Shown in pieces: positions 16,850-24,886 of a stretch of 64,000 nucleotides of DNA. Made by a program: the position numbers and the translations under genes. Numbering within the stretch: position 1 is the stretch's first letter; each line of letters opens with the position of its first letter. This DNA comes from Streptomyces sp. B21-105. GTDB lineage: Bacteria; Actinomycetota; Actinomycetes; Streptomycetales; Streptomycetaceae. The DNA lies in contig NZ_JARUMJ010000001.1 in the NCBI RefSeq assembly GCF_036898465.1, forward strand, positions 1,674,001 through 1,738,000, in the 5' to 3' direction. Under the pieces are notes generated by a model that saw nothing but the letters and a program-made list of their open reading frames with translations, was not told where the DNA came from and ran no database searches.

Positions 16850-17266
16850 TTACCTCACCAGCAGCTCCAGGAGCCGCTCCGTCTCGGCGTCCGGATCGGT
16901 GGTGAGTCCGGTGTGCACGGGGCCCGGCTGGACGATCGTCGAGCGCGGCGCGATCAGCCAGCGAAAGCGCCGGCCGGCGTCGTCGCCCGCCGCCTGCCCG
17001 GCGAACGCGCCGCCCGCGCAGACGCCCTCGACGGCCCGCAGGGCGGCCCGTACCCCGGTCACGTCCGCGTCGGGGTCCAGCGCCAGCAGCCTGGCCTCGT
17101 CCAGATGGGTGCGGGAGCCCACGTAGTCGTGGCCGCGGCAGTACACCAGCACGCCCGCGTTGATGCACTCGCCCCGTTCGACGCGCGGCACCACCCGCAG
17201 CAGCGCGTACTCGAAGACGTCGCGGTCGCCGCCCTGGCCGGGCCGGATGATGTGGCGGTCGGTCAC
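16850..17266 (-). CDS. DUF3037 family protein
   Basis: GTG 17266 overlaps the upstream kinase-like gene by 4 bp (GTGA), so translation is coupled. The 138-aa product contains FEYALLRVVPRVERGECINA, VLVYCRGHDYVG, and a C-terminal segment with RFRWLIAPRSTIVQPGPVHT. This is the DUF3037 signature. The family is consistently found next to HipA-like kinase domains in diverse bacteria, and the partnership is reproduced here. Molecular function is unknown. Confidence 0.85.
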   Translation of the reverse strand: MTDRHIIRPGQGGDRDVFEYALLRVVPRVERGECINAGVLVYCRGHDYVGSRTHLDEARLLALDPDADVTGVRAALRAVEGVCAGGAFAGQAAGDDAGRRFRWLIAPRSTIVQPGPVHTGLTTDPDAETERLLELLVR

Positions 17267-18018
17267 TTGATCCCCTCGATGCGTTCGTGGACGTCGGCGG
17301 CGCGTGCGAGAAGCGGCGCCGCATAGGCGCGCCGGAGCGCGTCCGGGGTGTCGAAGCCGGGCTCGTCCGCCAGCCAGACCTCCGGGATCTGCGCGGTGAC
17401 CTCGGCGAGAAGGTCCGCGGTGACCAGCGGCGCGAGCTGCGCCGCCGCGGCCCGTATGTCCGGCCCGAAGGGGGCCAGGACGTGGTCGCAGGCGTCGTAG
17501 GGGCGGGCCGCGGAGGTCTCGGCGGTGGGCCAGTTGTGCTGCCAGATCATGGTGGCGCCGTGGTCGACGAGCCACAGGTCGCCGCGGTGCATCAGCAGGT
17601 TGGGGTTGCGCCACGACCGGTCGACGTTGTTCACGAGCGCGTCGAACCAGACGATCCGGCCGGCCTCCTCGGCGCTCACCGCGAAGGCGAGGGGGTCGAA
17701 GCCGAGAGCTCCGGAGAGGAAGTCCATGCCGAGGTTGGTCCCGCCGCTGGACTTCAGCAACTCCTGTACCTGCTGGTCGGGTTCGCCGAGCCCGAGCAGC
17801 ACGTCCAGCTCGACGGTCACCAGACGCGGGGCCCGCAGGCCCAGGCGGCGGGCCAGCTCGCCGCAGACGACCTCGGCGACGAGCGTCTTGCGGCCCTGGC
17901 CGGCGCCGGTGAACTTCATGACGTACAGACCGAGGTCGTCGGCCTCGACGAGTCCCGGCAGAGAACCGCCCTCCCGCAGGGGCGTGATGTAGCGGGTCGC
18001 GGTGACTTCCTTGAGCAT
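17263..18018 (-). CDS. HipA-like kinase domain protein
   Basis: A 251-aa protein beginning MLKEVTATRYITPLREGGSL. It shows a compact protein-kinase-like fold of the HipA superfamily: GLYVMKFTGAGQG (nucleotide-binding Lys), WFDALVNNVDRSWRNPNLLM (catalytic-loop Asp and Asn) and LWLVDHGATM (metal-binding DxG). It is shorter than toxin HipA (about 440 aa) and lacks the HipA N-terminal region. It is coupled to a DUF3037 gene by a 4-bp overlap. The pair may be a regulatory or toxin-antitoxin-like module; that is inference. Confidence 0.82.
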   Translation of the reverse strand: MLKEVTATRYITPLREGGSLPGLVEADDLGLYVMKFTGAGQGRKTLVAEVVCGELARRLGLRAPRLVTVELDVLLGLGEPDQQVQELLKSSGGTNLGMDFLSGALGFDPLAFAVSAEEAGRIVWFDALVNNVDRSWRNPNLLMHRGDLWLVDHGATMIWQHNWPTAETSAARPYDACDHVLAPFGPDIRAAAAQLAPLVTADLLAEVTAQIPEVWLADEPGFDTPDALRRAYAAPLLARAADVHERIEGIK

Positions 18019-18208
18019 CGCCCCAGGCTACTGGGCCAGGCACGTTGTGCGGCCGACAGCTGGACGACAGCTCGGGCTTACGCCGTACTCACCTCGAACG
18101 GGTCAAGATCTCGACACTGTCCGGACTTGGCGGGAACCTGAACACGGGGCGTCCGCCACTCGTACCTCCCGGCAGATCCACGCACCCCCCTGGAAGGGAC
18201 CCCCCAGC

Positions 18209-18727
18209 ATGACCAGCGCATCGATCAAGTCCGCGTCGGGGCCTGCCCGCCGTGCCGTCGTGGCAGCCGCGGGAGCCGCGGGGCTCTCCGTCGCGCTGAC
18301 CGCGTGCGGAGGCTCCGACGACGACTCGTCGAGCACGTCGTCGTCCGGCACGTCGGGTTCCACCGGTTCCACCGGTTCCACCGGCAGCAGCGAGGCCGCG
18401 AGCACCGGCGGCACGGGCGGCGGGGACAACGCCGGGGCCGGCGCCGCACTCGCGAAGACCGCTGACATACCCGAGGGCGGCGGGAAGGTCTTCGGGTCGG
18501 AGAAGGTGGTCGTCACCCAGCCGACGGCGGGCACGTACAAGGCGTTCTCGGCCGTGTGCACCCACGCGGGCTGCGCGGTGAAGTCCATCTCGGACGGCGT
18601 CATCAACTGCCCCTGCCACAACAGCAACTTCTCGATCACGGACGGCAGCGTGAAGAGCGGTCCCGCGCAGAAGCCGCTGCCCGAGGTGAAGATCAGCGTC
18701 AGCGGCGACTCGATCAGCCTGGCCTGA
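18209..18727 (+). CDS. Rieske [2Fe-2S] lipoprotein
   Basis: ATG 18209 follows a GGAAGGG site. The 172-aa precursor has an ARR-containing hydrophobic signal ending in lipobox LTAC, suggesting Tat export and lipidation. Next comes a Ser/Thr/Gly linker with three TGS units encoded by a 9-bp DNA repeat at about 18357-18390. The last 100 residues are a Rieske domain with both cluster motifs, CTHAGC and CPCHNSNF (two Cys and two His ligands). It probably transfers electrons at the outer face of the membrane. Its last 14 bp overlap the convergent isochorismatase-like gene. Confidence 0.88.
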   Translation: MTSASIKSASGPARRAVVAAAGAAGLSVALTACGGSDDDSSSTSSSGTSGSTGSTGSTGSSEAASTGGTGGGDNAGAGAALAKTADIPEGGGKVFGSEKVVVTQPTAGTYKAFSAVCTHAGCAVKSISDGVINCPCHNSNFSITDGSVKSGPAQKPLPEVKISVSGDSISLA

Positions 18728-19376
18728 GTTCCGGCTTCGCCGCCGGAGTCCGCCGGAGGCAGGCCAGCACCTCGGCCGTGGTCGCGACCGTGGCGACCAG
18801 GGCGAGCGTGTGGCGGATCATCGCGGGGGTGTAGTCGGCAGGCACCCCCGCGATGGCGTCCGACGGCACGACGGCCGTGTAGCCGCGGTTGACGGCGTCG
18901 AACACCGTGTTCGGGATCGCGACGTTGGCGGAGACCCCGGTGACGACCAGGGTGCGGCAGCCCAGGTTGCGCAGCAGCGCGTCGACGTCGGTGCCCTGGA
19001 CGGGTGAGAGCCCGTGCAGCCGCCGTACGACGAGGTCCTGTTCGGCGACCTCGATCTCCGGCGCGAGACGGGTCGCGTCGGTGCCGGGGAGCTGCTGGAC
19101 CGGGAGGCGTTCGGCCGCGCGGAACAGCCGCGCGTTGCGGTTGGCGCCCCGCCCGTCGGGGCGACGCTCGGCGACGGCGTGCAGGACCTGCACGCCGCTC
19201 GCCCGCGCCGCCGCCACCAGCCGGGCGATGTTGTCGAGGACACCCGACTCCCGTGCGGCACGGGCGAGTTGAGGCAGGGCGGCGGCCGGCCCGACGACGC
19301 CCTGCTGGCACTCCACCGTGATGAGGACGGTGCTCGCGGGGTCGAGGAGGTCGCTGAGCTGTTCGTGCGACGGCAT
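18714..19376 (-). CDS. isochorismatase-like protein lacking the canonical triad
   Basis: ATG 19376 after a GGGGGAGC site; 220 aa. The fold is evident from STVLITVECQQGVVG, VLHAVAERRPDGRG, LVVRRLHGLSPVQGTDVDAL and TLVVTGVSANVAIPNTVFDA. In active family members the three marked positions are Asp (after the first strand), Lys and Cys (TGVxxxxC). Here they read Glu, Arg and Ala. The gene is therefore unlikely to be an ordinary cysteine hydrolase. Similar actinobacterial variants exist, so this is a real subfamily rather than decay. Convergent with the Rieske gene with a 14-bp overlap. Confidence 0.85.
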   Translation of the reverse strand: MPSHEQLSDLLDPASTVLITVECQQGVVGPAAALPQLARAARESGVLDNIARLVAAARASGVQVLHAVAERRPDGRGANRNARLFRAAERLPVQQLPGTDATRLAPEIEVAEQDLVVRRLHGLSPVQGTDVDALLRNLGCRTLVVTGVSANVAIPNTVFDAVNRGYTAVVPSDAIAGVPADYTPAMIRHTLALVATVATTAEVLACLRRTPAAKPELRPG

Positions 19377-19530
19377 GGGCTCCCCCTGGCGTCGGTGTGG
19401 GGCGGGCGACAGTAACCGCCATTGCGTGGAGAAGGAAGAAGTCCCATCCTTTCCTGACGGAGACTCAGAAAAGGCAGCACAGCTACGCACAGGACTCCGC
19501 ACAAGAGCAGAATGAGAACGAGGGGGCCGG

Positions 19531-19998
19531 ATGACCGTCACACAGCGTCGGGGCCGAAAGATCATGATGTCGCCGGGCGAGCTGGACGCGTTCCTCACCG
19601 TCCAGCGCACCTGTCGGGTCGCGACCGTGTCCGTCGACGGCGCGCCCCATGTCAGCGCCCTGTGGTTCCTCTGGGACGGCGCCGCGCTGTGGCTGTACTC
19701 GGTCGTGCGCAGCAAGCGCTGGGCGGACCTGCGCCGCGATCCCCGGGTGGCGATCGTGATCGACACGGGTGAGGAGTACGACGCACTGCGCGGCGTCGAG
19801 CTGTCCGGCGCCGTGGAGTTCGTGGGCGAGATCCCGCGTACCGGGGAGCTGTGCGCCGAACTCGACGCCGTGGAGACGCTGTTCGCACGCAAGAACTTCG
19901 GTCTGGACGCAATGCCGCACGACGGCCGGCACGCGTGGGTGCGGCTGAAGCCGGAGAAGATCGTCTCCTGGGACTTCCGCAAACTGGGCGGCGCGTAG
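19531..19998 (+). CDS. PPOX-class F420/FMN-dependent split-barrel protein
   Basis: ATG 19531 after AGGGGGCC; 155 aa. The split beta-barrel pattern is clear: LTVQRTCRVATVSVDGAPHV, SALWFLWDGAALWLYSVVRS, KRWADLRRDPRVAIVIDTGE and ELSGAVEFVGE. Members bind F420, FMN or heme and reduce or bind small ligands. The substrate is unknown. A direct repeat (CTTCGCAGCCGCC, two copies at about 20064-20096) lies beyond the stop. Confidence 0.82.
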   Translation: MTVTQRRGRKIMMSPGELDAFLTVQRTCRVATVSVDGAPHVSALWFLWDGAALWLYSVVRSKRWADLRRDPRVAIVIDTGEEYDALRGVELSGAVEFVGEIPRTGELCAELDAVETLFARKNFGLDAMPHDGRHAWVRLKPEKIVSWDFRKLGGA

Positions 19999-20131
19999 GC
20001 CGCGTCCGCCGCCCGCGACGGTACACCGCGTGGGGCGCCACCCGCCGCGTAGGGAGCACCCGCAAGTCTTCGCAGCCGCCACTCTTCGCAGCCGCCCGCC
20101 GAGTCGGAAACGGCCCGGCGCGGCCCTGCTT

Positions 20132-21034
20132 TCAGCCGACGGCATCCCCCGCGGACTTGAGCGCCCGGACCGCCGCTCTGATGGACGGGCGGCGATCGGC
20201 GTCCGCCCGCCACACCACGTACACATGGCGGCGCACCCGCTGCCGCAACGGGACCGTCACGACGCCCTCGGGTACGGGTCGGCGGCCGAGCACGGGGGCG
20301 ATGCACACTCCGAGTCCGGCGGCCACCAGGCCGAGTTGGGTGTGCGTCTCGGCGGCCCGGTGGCCGACGATCGGCTCGACGCCCCGCGAGCGCAGGGTGA
20401 ACATCAGCCACTCGTGGCAGAACTCGCCCTCGCCCCAGGTGATCCACTCGTCCTCGGCGAACTCTCCGAGGTCCACCTCGTCCCGGCCGGCGAGCGGGTG
20501 GTCGGCCGGCATCGCGACGTCCGCGGGGTCGTCCAGGATGGGCGCCTTCACCAGTCCGTCCGGTACCGGCATCGGCTTGTTGTACCAGTCCAGGACGACG
20601 GCGAGGTCGAGGTCGCCGCGCACCACGCCGGCGACGCCCCGCTCCGGCTCCAGCTCGCTCGAGCGCACCCGCAGGGCGGGGTGCGCCTTGCGCAGCTCGG
20701 CGAGCGCGACGGGGAAGAGTCCACGGGCAGCGGTCGGAAAGGCGGACAGCCGCAACTCACCGGCCACCTGGCCGCGTTGGGCCTCCAGGTCGGACTGGGC
20801 GAGCTCCACCTGGGACAGGATCCGGGACGCGTGGTCGGCGAGCAGCCGTCCCGCGTCCGTCAGCCGCACGCCCCGTCCGTGCTTGGCGAGGAGCTGCTGG
20901 CCGACCTCCCGCTCGAGCTTGGCCAACTGCTGGGAGACGGCCGAGGTGGTGATGTGCAGGCCCGTCGCGGCTGCGCTGACCGAGCCGTGCCGGGCGAGGG
21001 CGTCGAGGGTCCGCAGACGTTCCAGGTTCAACAT
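20132..21034 (-). CDS. LysR family transcriptional regulator
   Basis: ATG 21034; 300 aa, standard length. The N-terminal winged helix reads MLNLERLRTLDALARHGSVS, then TSAVSQQLAKLEREVGQQLL and RGVRLTDAGRLL. The remainder is the two-lobed effector domain (GELRLSAFPTAARG, GDLDLAVVLDWYN). It is divergent from an EamA exporter gene with a perfect dyad between them, the classic layout of a LysR regulator controlling its neighbour and itself. The effector is unknown, plausibly an amino acid or metabolite exported by the transporter. Confidence 0.92.
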   Translation of the reverse strand: MLNLERLRTLDALARHGSVSAAATGLHITTSAVSQQLAKLEREVGQQLLAKHGRGVRLTDAGRLLADHASRILSQVELAQSDLEAQRGQVAGELRLSAFPTAARGLFPVALAELRKAHPALRVRSSELEPERGVAGVVRGDLDLAVVLDWYNKPMPVPDGLVKAPILDDPADVAMPADHPLAGRDEVDLGEFAEDEWITWGEGEFCHEWLMFTLRSRGVEPIVGHRAAETHTQLGLVAAGLGVCIAPVLGRRPVPEGVVTVPLRQRVRRHVYVVWRADADRRPSIRAAVRALKSAGDAVG

Positions 21035-21037
21035 GTA

Positions 21038-21059
21038 AGCAATGCTACGAGGTATTGCT
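21038..21059. promoter_or_regulatory. probable LysR operator in divergent promoter
   Basis: AGCAAT at 21038-21043 and ATTGCT at 21054-21059 form a perfect 6-bp dyad with 10-bp spacing, 4 bp from the lysR-type start codon and inside the intergenic region shared with the exporter gene. LysR proteins typically bind such interrupted dyads of about 15-22 bp. Confidence 0.6.
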
Positions 21060-21108
21060 GGAAAAATCTCGATTGCGCTACGTGATGGTGTCGGCGATCG
21101 TGAAGGCC

Positions 21109-22083
21109 ATGACCACCGCGCCCACCGCATCGACCCCGCCACCGCTCCCCGCGCGGACCACTCCGCCACCGGCCCCCACGGCGACTTCCCCTGCCCCCGC
21201 CCGCCGCCCCCTCGACTGGCGTCTGCGCTTCGGCGCGCTGTCGTTGATCTGGGGCTTCAGCTTCCTGCTGATCAAGGTGGGCACCGGGGGCTACGCCCCG
21301 TTCCAGGTCACCCTCGGCAGGCTGGCGTTCGGCACGGCTGTGCTGGCGGTCGCGATGGCGGTGAAGCGGGAGCGGCTCCCCCGCGGGGCCCGCACCTGGG
21401 CGCATCTGACGGTGGCCGCGCTCCTCCTCAACGCCGTGCCCTTCTCCCTCTTCGCGTTCGCGGAGCTGACCATCCCCTCCACCCTGGCCGGCATCTGCAA
21501 CGCCACGTCGCCGCTGTGGGGCATGGCGCTCTCTCTGGTGGCCCTGTCGGAGGACCGGCCGACCCGGCTGCGCGTCGCGGGCCTCGGCCTCGGATTCCTG
21601 GGCGTCCTGACGGTGCTCGGCGCCTGGCAGGGCTTCGACGGCCTCGACGCCCGCGGCACGACCCTCGCGCTGCTGGCCTCGCTGAGCTACCCGGTCGGCT
21701 GGATCTACCTCCGCCGCACCCTGGCGCACACCGGTTCCTCCGCCCTGTCGATGACCGGCGCCCAGCTGTTCCTTGCCACCGTTCAACTGGCCGTCGTCAC
21801 CCCGCTGTTCACCGAGGTGCCGACCCGCTTCCCGCTCGTCCCGCTGCTCGCCACGGCGGCCCTGGGAACGCTCGGCACCGGCCTGGCCCTCCTCATCCAG
21901 TACGGCCTGGTCGTGGAGGTGGGCCCGACGACGGCGCAGATGGTCACCTACTTCGTCCCGGTCATCGCCACGGCGGCGGGGGTCGCGCTGCTGGGCGAGA
22001 CCCTCAGCTGGTCGACGCCGGTGGGCGCGGCGATCGTCCTGGCGGGCGCCGCCCTGACCCAGGCACGGCGGTCCGGGTCGTAG
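21109..22083 (+). CDS. EamA/DMT family exporter
   Basis: About 324 aa from ATG 21109 (ATG 21085 is also possible). The N-terminus is a Pro/Thr/Ala-rich tail, then ten hydrophobic helices arranged as two EamA repeats: LRFGALSLIWGFSFLLIKVG opens the first and YPVGWIYLRRTLAH the second. These proton-coupled exporters move amino acids, purines or other metabolites outward. Divergent transcription from the LysR gene suggests control by it. Confidence 0.85.
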   Translation: MTTAPTASTPPPLPARTTPPPAPTATSPAPARRPLDWRLRFGALSLIWGFSFLLIKVGTGGYAPFQVTLGRLAFGTAVLAVAMAVKRERLPRGARTWAHLTVAALLLNAVPFSLFAFAELTIPSTLAGICNATSPLWGMALSLVALSEDRPTRLRVAGLGLGFLGVLTVLGAWQGFDGLDARGTTLALLASLSYPVGWIYLRRTLAHTGSSALSMTGAQLFLATVQLAVVTPLFTEVPTRFPLVPLLATAALGTLGTGLALLIQYGLVVEVGPTTAQMVTYFVPVIATAAGVALLGETLSWSTPVGAAIVLAGAALTQARRSGS

Positions 22084-22176
22084 TCCTGGCCGTAGCCGCA
22101 GCCTTGGCCGGACGGGCGGGGCGTGCCGGGTAGACGGTCAGCGGTCAGGCGCTCGGGGCGCTTCTCCCCTTGGTCG

Positions 22177-23517
22177 CTAGACGTAGTTCCGCGTCGGGGA
22201 GGGGCCTACCGCCCCGGCGACGAGATCGGCCAGGGGCTCGATCTCCCGCGCGTCCAGCGTCGACACCGTGATACGGATCCCCGGCGCGGACCCGATCCGG
22301 AATCGCGCCCCCGGTGCGACCGCCCACCCCGCGTGCAGCAGCCGGGCGACCGCCCCCGTCTCGTCCGAGACGGGGATCCACACGTTCATCCCGCTGCGCC
22401 CGCGCGCCTCGACGCCGCGCGCGCCAAGCGCGGCGAGCAGCGCGTCGCGTCGGCTGCCGTACGCCCGGGCCACCGCGCGCGCGTCCACCACGCCGTCGGC
22501 CCACAGTCGCAGTACCGCCCGCTGAGTGATCCGGCTGACCCAGCCGGGTCCGAGCCGCTGCCGGCCGCGCACCCGGTCCAGGGTGATGTCGTCCCCGGTG
22601 AGGACGGCGAACCGCAGGTCCGGTCCGTAGGCCTTGGCGGCCGAGCGGACGAAGGCCCAGTGCCGGGTGACGCCCGCCAGCGGGTGCAGGGGGAGGTCGA
22701 CGATCCGGTGACCGTGGTCGTCCTCGACCAACAGGGTCTCCGGATGGTCCCGCAGCACGGCGCGCAGGGCACGCGCGCGTGCGGCGCCGATCGCCGCTCC
22801 GGTCGGGTTCTGCGCCCGGTCGGTGACGATGAGGGCGCGCGCCCCGGACTCGAGGGCGCGGCGTACGTCGCCGGGCAGCGGACCGTCGTCGTCGAGGCCG
22901 ACCGGGACCGGGCGCAGCCCGAGCGCCGGTACCAGGTCGAGGAGGGAGCCCCAGCCGGGATCCTCGACGGCCACGGTGTCGCCCGGCCTGAGGTGTGCGG
23001 CCAGGACGCGTTCGATCACGTCCAGCGAGCCGGAGGCGACCTCCACCGGACCGGCGGGCACGCCGTCGGCGTCGAGGTCGGCGCGGGCCAGCCGGGCCAG
23101 CTCGGGCTCGACCGGCGCATGCCCGTACAGGACGGGCTCCCGGTCGCCCTGCGCGGCGGCCCAGGCGAACGCCGGCGCCAGCGGGGGCAGCAGAGCCGTG
23201 TCGGGATTGCCGGACGCCGCGTCCCGTACCCCCTCCGGCACGTCCACCCGGATGAACCCGCGCCCGGTGGTGGCGGGCTTCGACCGCACGCGGCTGCCGC
23301 GACGACCGTCGGTCTCGATCACCCCGCGTTCGCGCAGGGTGCGGTAGGCGGCCGCGACGGTGTTCGGGTTCACCTCCAGTGTGGACGCCAACTCCCGCAT
23401 CGGGGGCAGCAGTTGCCCCGGCCGCAGTTCACCGGCGCTGACCGCCGCCTCGACGCTCGCGGAAATGTCGGCTGCGCGCCGGCCTTTGATCGGATACTCT
23501 CCTAGCACAAACCTCAT
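22177..23517 (-). CDS. MocR-type regulator (GntR wHTH plus aminotransferase I domain)
   Basis: 446 aa from ATG 23517 (GTG 23508 also possible). The first 75 residues are a GntR winged helix (GQLLPPMRELASTLEVNPNT, RTLRERGVIETDGRRG). The rest is a fold-type I PLP domain with VAVEDPGWGS, the PLP-pocket DRAQNPTG and the Schiff-base Lys in SAAKAYGPDLRF. MocR proteins sense pyridoxal phosphate or amino acid adducts and control the divergent gene. Here that gene encodes a pyridoxamine-phosphate-oxidase-fold protein only 26 bp away. Regulation of that operon is a strong inference. Confidence 0.9.
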   Translation of the reverse strand: MRFVLGEYPIKGRRAADISASVEAAVSAGELRPGQLLPPMRELASTLEVNPNTVAAAYRTLRERGVIETDGRRGSRVRSKPATTGRGFIRVDVPEGVRDAASGNPDTALLPPLAPAFAWAAAQGDREPVLYGHAPVEPELARLARADLDADGVPAGPVEVASGSLDVIERVLAAHLRPGDTVAVEDPGWGSLLDLVPALGLRPVPVGLDDDGPLPGDVRRALESGARALIVTDRAQNPTGAAIGAARARALRAVLRDHPETLLVEDDHGHRIVDLPLHPLAGVTRHWAFVRSAAKAYGPDLRFAVLTGDDITLDRVRGRQRLGPGWVSRITQRAVLRLWADGVVDARAVARAYGSRRDALLAALGARGVEARGRSGMNVWIPVSDETGAVARLLHAGWAVAPGARFRIGSAPGIRITVSTLDAREIEPLADLVAGAVGPSPTRNYV

Positions 23518-23519
23518 TA

Positions 23520-23531
23520 TGCACTAGTGCA
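23520..23531. promoter_or_regulatory. 12-bp palindrome between MocR and PPOX genes
   Basis: TGCACTAGTGCA is a perfect palindrome filling almost half of the 26-bp gap between the two divergent start codons. Position makes it the likely MocR-binding site. The gap is too short for two ordinary leaders, so at least one transcript is probably leaderless or starts inside the other gene. Confidence 0.55.
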
Positions 23532-23543
23532 ATAGAGAACGCC

Positions 23544-24227
23544 ATGCAGGGGACCCCGGAGACGACGACACGGGCCGCCGCCTACACCCCGACCGACCGC
23601 ACGGTGCCCACCCGGTCCGCACACAAGGCCTCCTACGACAGGGACGTGGTGCACGCGATACTCGACGAGGGCTACGTCTGTCACCTCGGCTTCGTCCGCG
23701 ACGGCGCACCCGTCGTGCTGCCGACGCTGTACGGCCGGGTCGGCGAGACGCTCTATGTGCACGGCTCGACGGGTTCGCGCCCTTTGCGGATGACGGGACA
23801 GGCGGACCCGGGGCTGCCGGTGTGCCTGACGGTGACGCACGTCGACGGGCTGGTCCTGGCGCGCTCCGCCTTCCACCACTCGATCAACTACCGCTCGGTC
23901 GTGGTGCACGGCGTCGCCCACGACGTGACGGACCCGGCGGAGAAGCTGGCCGCGCTCGACGCCCTCGTCGACCACGTCGCGCCGGGCCGGGCCGCCGACT
24001 CCCGCCCCGCCAACCGTAAGGAGCTGGCGGCCACCGCGGTGATCCGGCTGGACCTGAACGAGGTCTCGGCCAAGACCCGCACCGGCGGGGTGAACGACGA
24101 AGAGGAGGATCTCGCCCTCTCCCACTGGGCCGGCGTGCTCCCGCTGCGCAAGGGCTACGACGCACCCGTCCCGGAAGCCGACCTGGCACCCGGCACCGAG
24201 TTCCCCGACTACCTCGCGACCCTGTGA
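23544..24227 (+). CDS. pyridoxamine 5'-phosphate oxidase family protein
   Basis: 227 aa from ATG 23544. It is an FMN-type split barrel with YVCHLGFVRDGAPVVLPTLY, ETLYVHGSTGSRPLRM, CLTVTHVDGLVLARSAFHHS, INYRSVVVHGVAHDV. This is the actinobacterial subfamily annotated as PNPOx-like or nitroimidazole-resistance-like. It is first in an operon with the PaiB-like gene (stop and next start overlap) and divergent from the MocR regulator, suggesting a link to vitamin B6 metabolism or another MocR effector. Confidence 0.87.
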   Translation: MQGTPETTTRAAAYTPTDRTVPTRSAHKASYDRDVVHAILDEGYVCHLGFVRDGAPVVLPTLYGRVGETLYVHGSTGSRPLRMTGQADPGLPVCLTVTHVDGLVLARSAFHHSINYRSVVVHGVAHDVTDPAEKLAALDALVDHVAPGRAADSRPANRKELAATAVIRLDLNEVSAKTRTGGVNDEEEDLALSHWAGVLPLRKGYDAPVPEADLAPGTEFPDYLATL

Positions 24228-24856
24228 TGCTCGTCCACCCCTGGGACGCGCCCCGCGACGACGCCGAGTGGCAGGACTGGCTGGCCGCCCACGACTTCGG
24301 GCAGCTCGCCGTCAACGGCCCGCCGGGCGAGCCCCCCTTCGTGCAGCCCCTGCACTTCGCCTACGACCCGGCCGAGGGCGACGCCGTCACCCACCTCGCC
24401 CGGCCCAACCCGCTGTGGTCCGCCCTGGAGGCGAACCCGACGGTGACCCTGAGCGTGGTGGACGACTACGTGTTCGTCCCCGGCCCGTGGCAGGCCCCGC
24501 CGGGCGCCCCCACCGAGCACGGCACTCCGACGAGCTTCTATGCGGCCGTCCAACTCCGGTGCACGGCGCACATCGTGGACGATCCCGCCACCAAGGCGGA
24601 CCTGCTCGCCCGTCAGATGGCGCACTTCCAGCCCGAGGGCGGCTCCGCCCGCCCCACCGTGGGCGAGGCCCCGTTCGGCCGTCTGCTCCCGGGCATCCGC
24701 GGCATACGGCTCCACGTCACCGACGTCCGGGCGAAGTTCAAGTACGCGTCGCACCGCCCGCCCGAGACCCAGGACCGCATCGTCGCCTCGCTGACCACCC
24801 GCGACACCCCCGGCGACGCGGCGGCCCGCGCACACCTGCTGCGCCGCCGGGGGTGA
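24227..24856 (+). CDS. FMN-binding negative regulator-like protein (PaiB type)
   Basis: 209 aa from ATG 24227, which overlaps the previous stop (TGATG); GTG 24224 is an alternative. The sequence shows the PaiB/FMN-binding split barrel: HDFGQLAVNGPPGEPPFVQP, DAVTHLARPNPLWSALEANP, VTLSVVDDYVFVPGPW and the C-terminal RGIRLHVTDVRAKFKYASHR. Despite the family name, members are flavin-binding proteins of unclear activity. Coupled to the PNPOx-like gene. Confidence 0.82.
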   Translation: MLVHPWDAPRDDAEWQDWLAAHDFGQLAVNGPPGEPPFVQPLHFAYDPAEGDAVTHLARPNPLWSALEANPTVTLSVVDDYVFVPGPWQAPPGAPTEHGTPTSFYAAVQLRCTAHIVDDPATKADLLARQMAHFQPEGGSARPTVGEAPFGRLLPGIRGIRLHVTDVRAKFKYASHRPPETQDRIVASLTTRDTPGDAAARAHLLRRRG

Positions 24857-24886
24857 GACGGCCCCTCGCCGACCGGCCCCGCTGCC

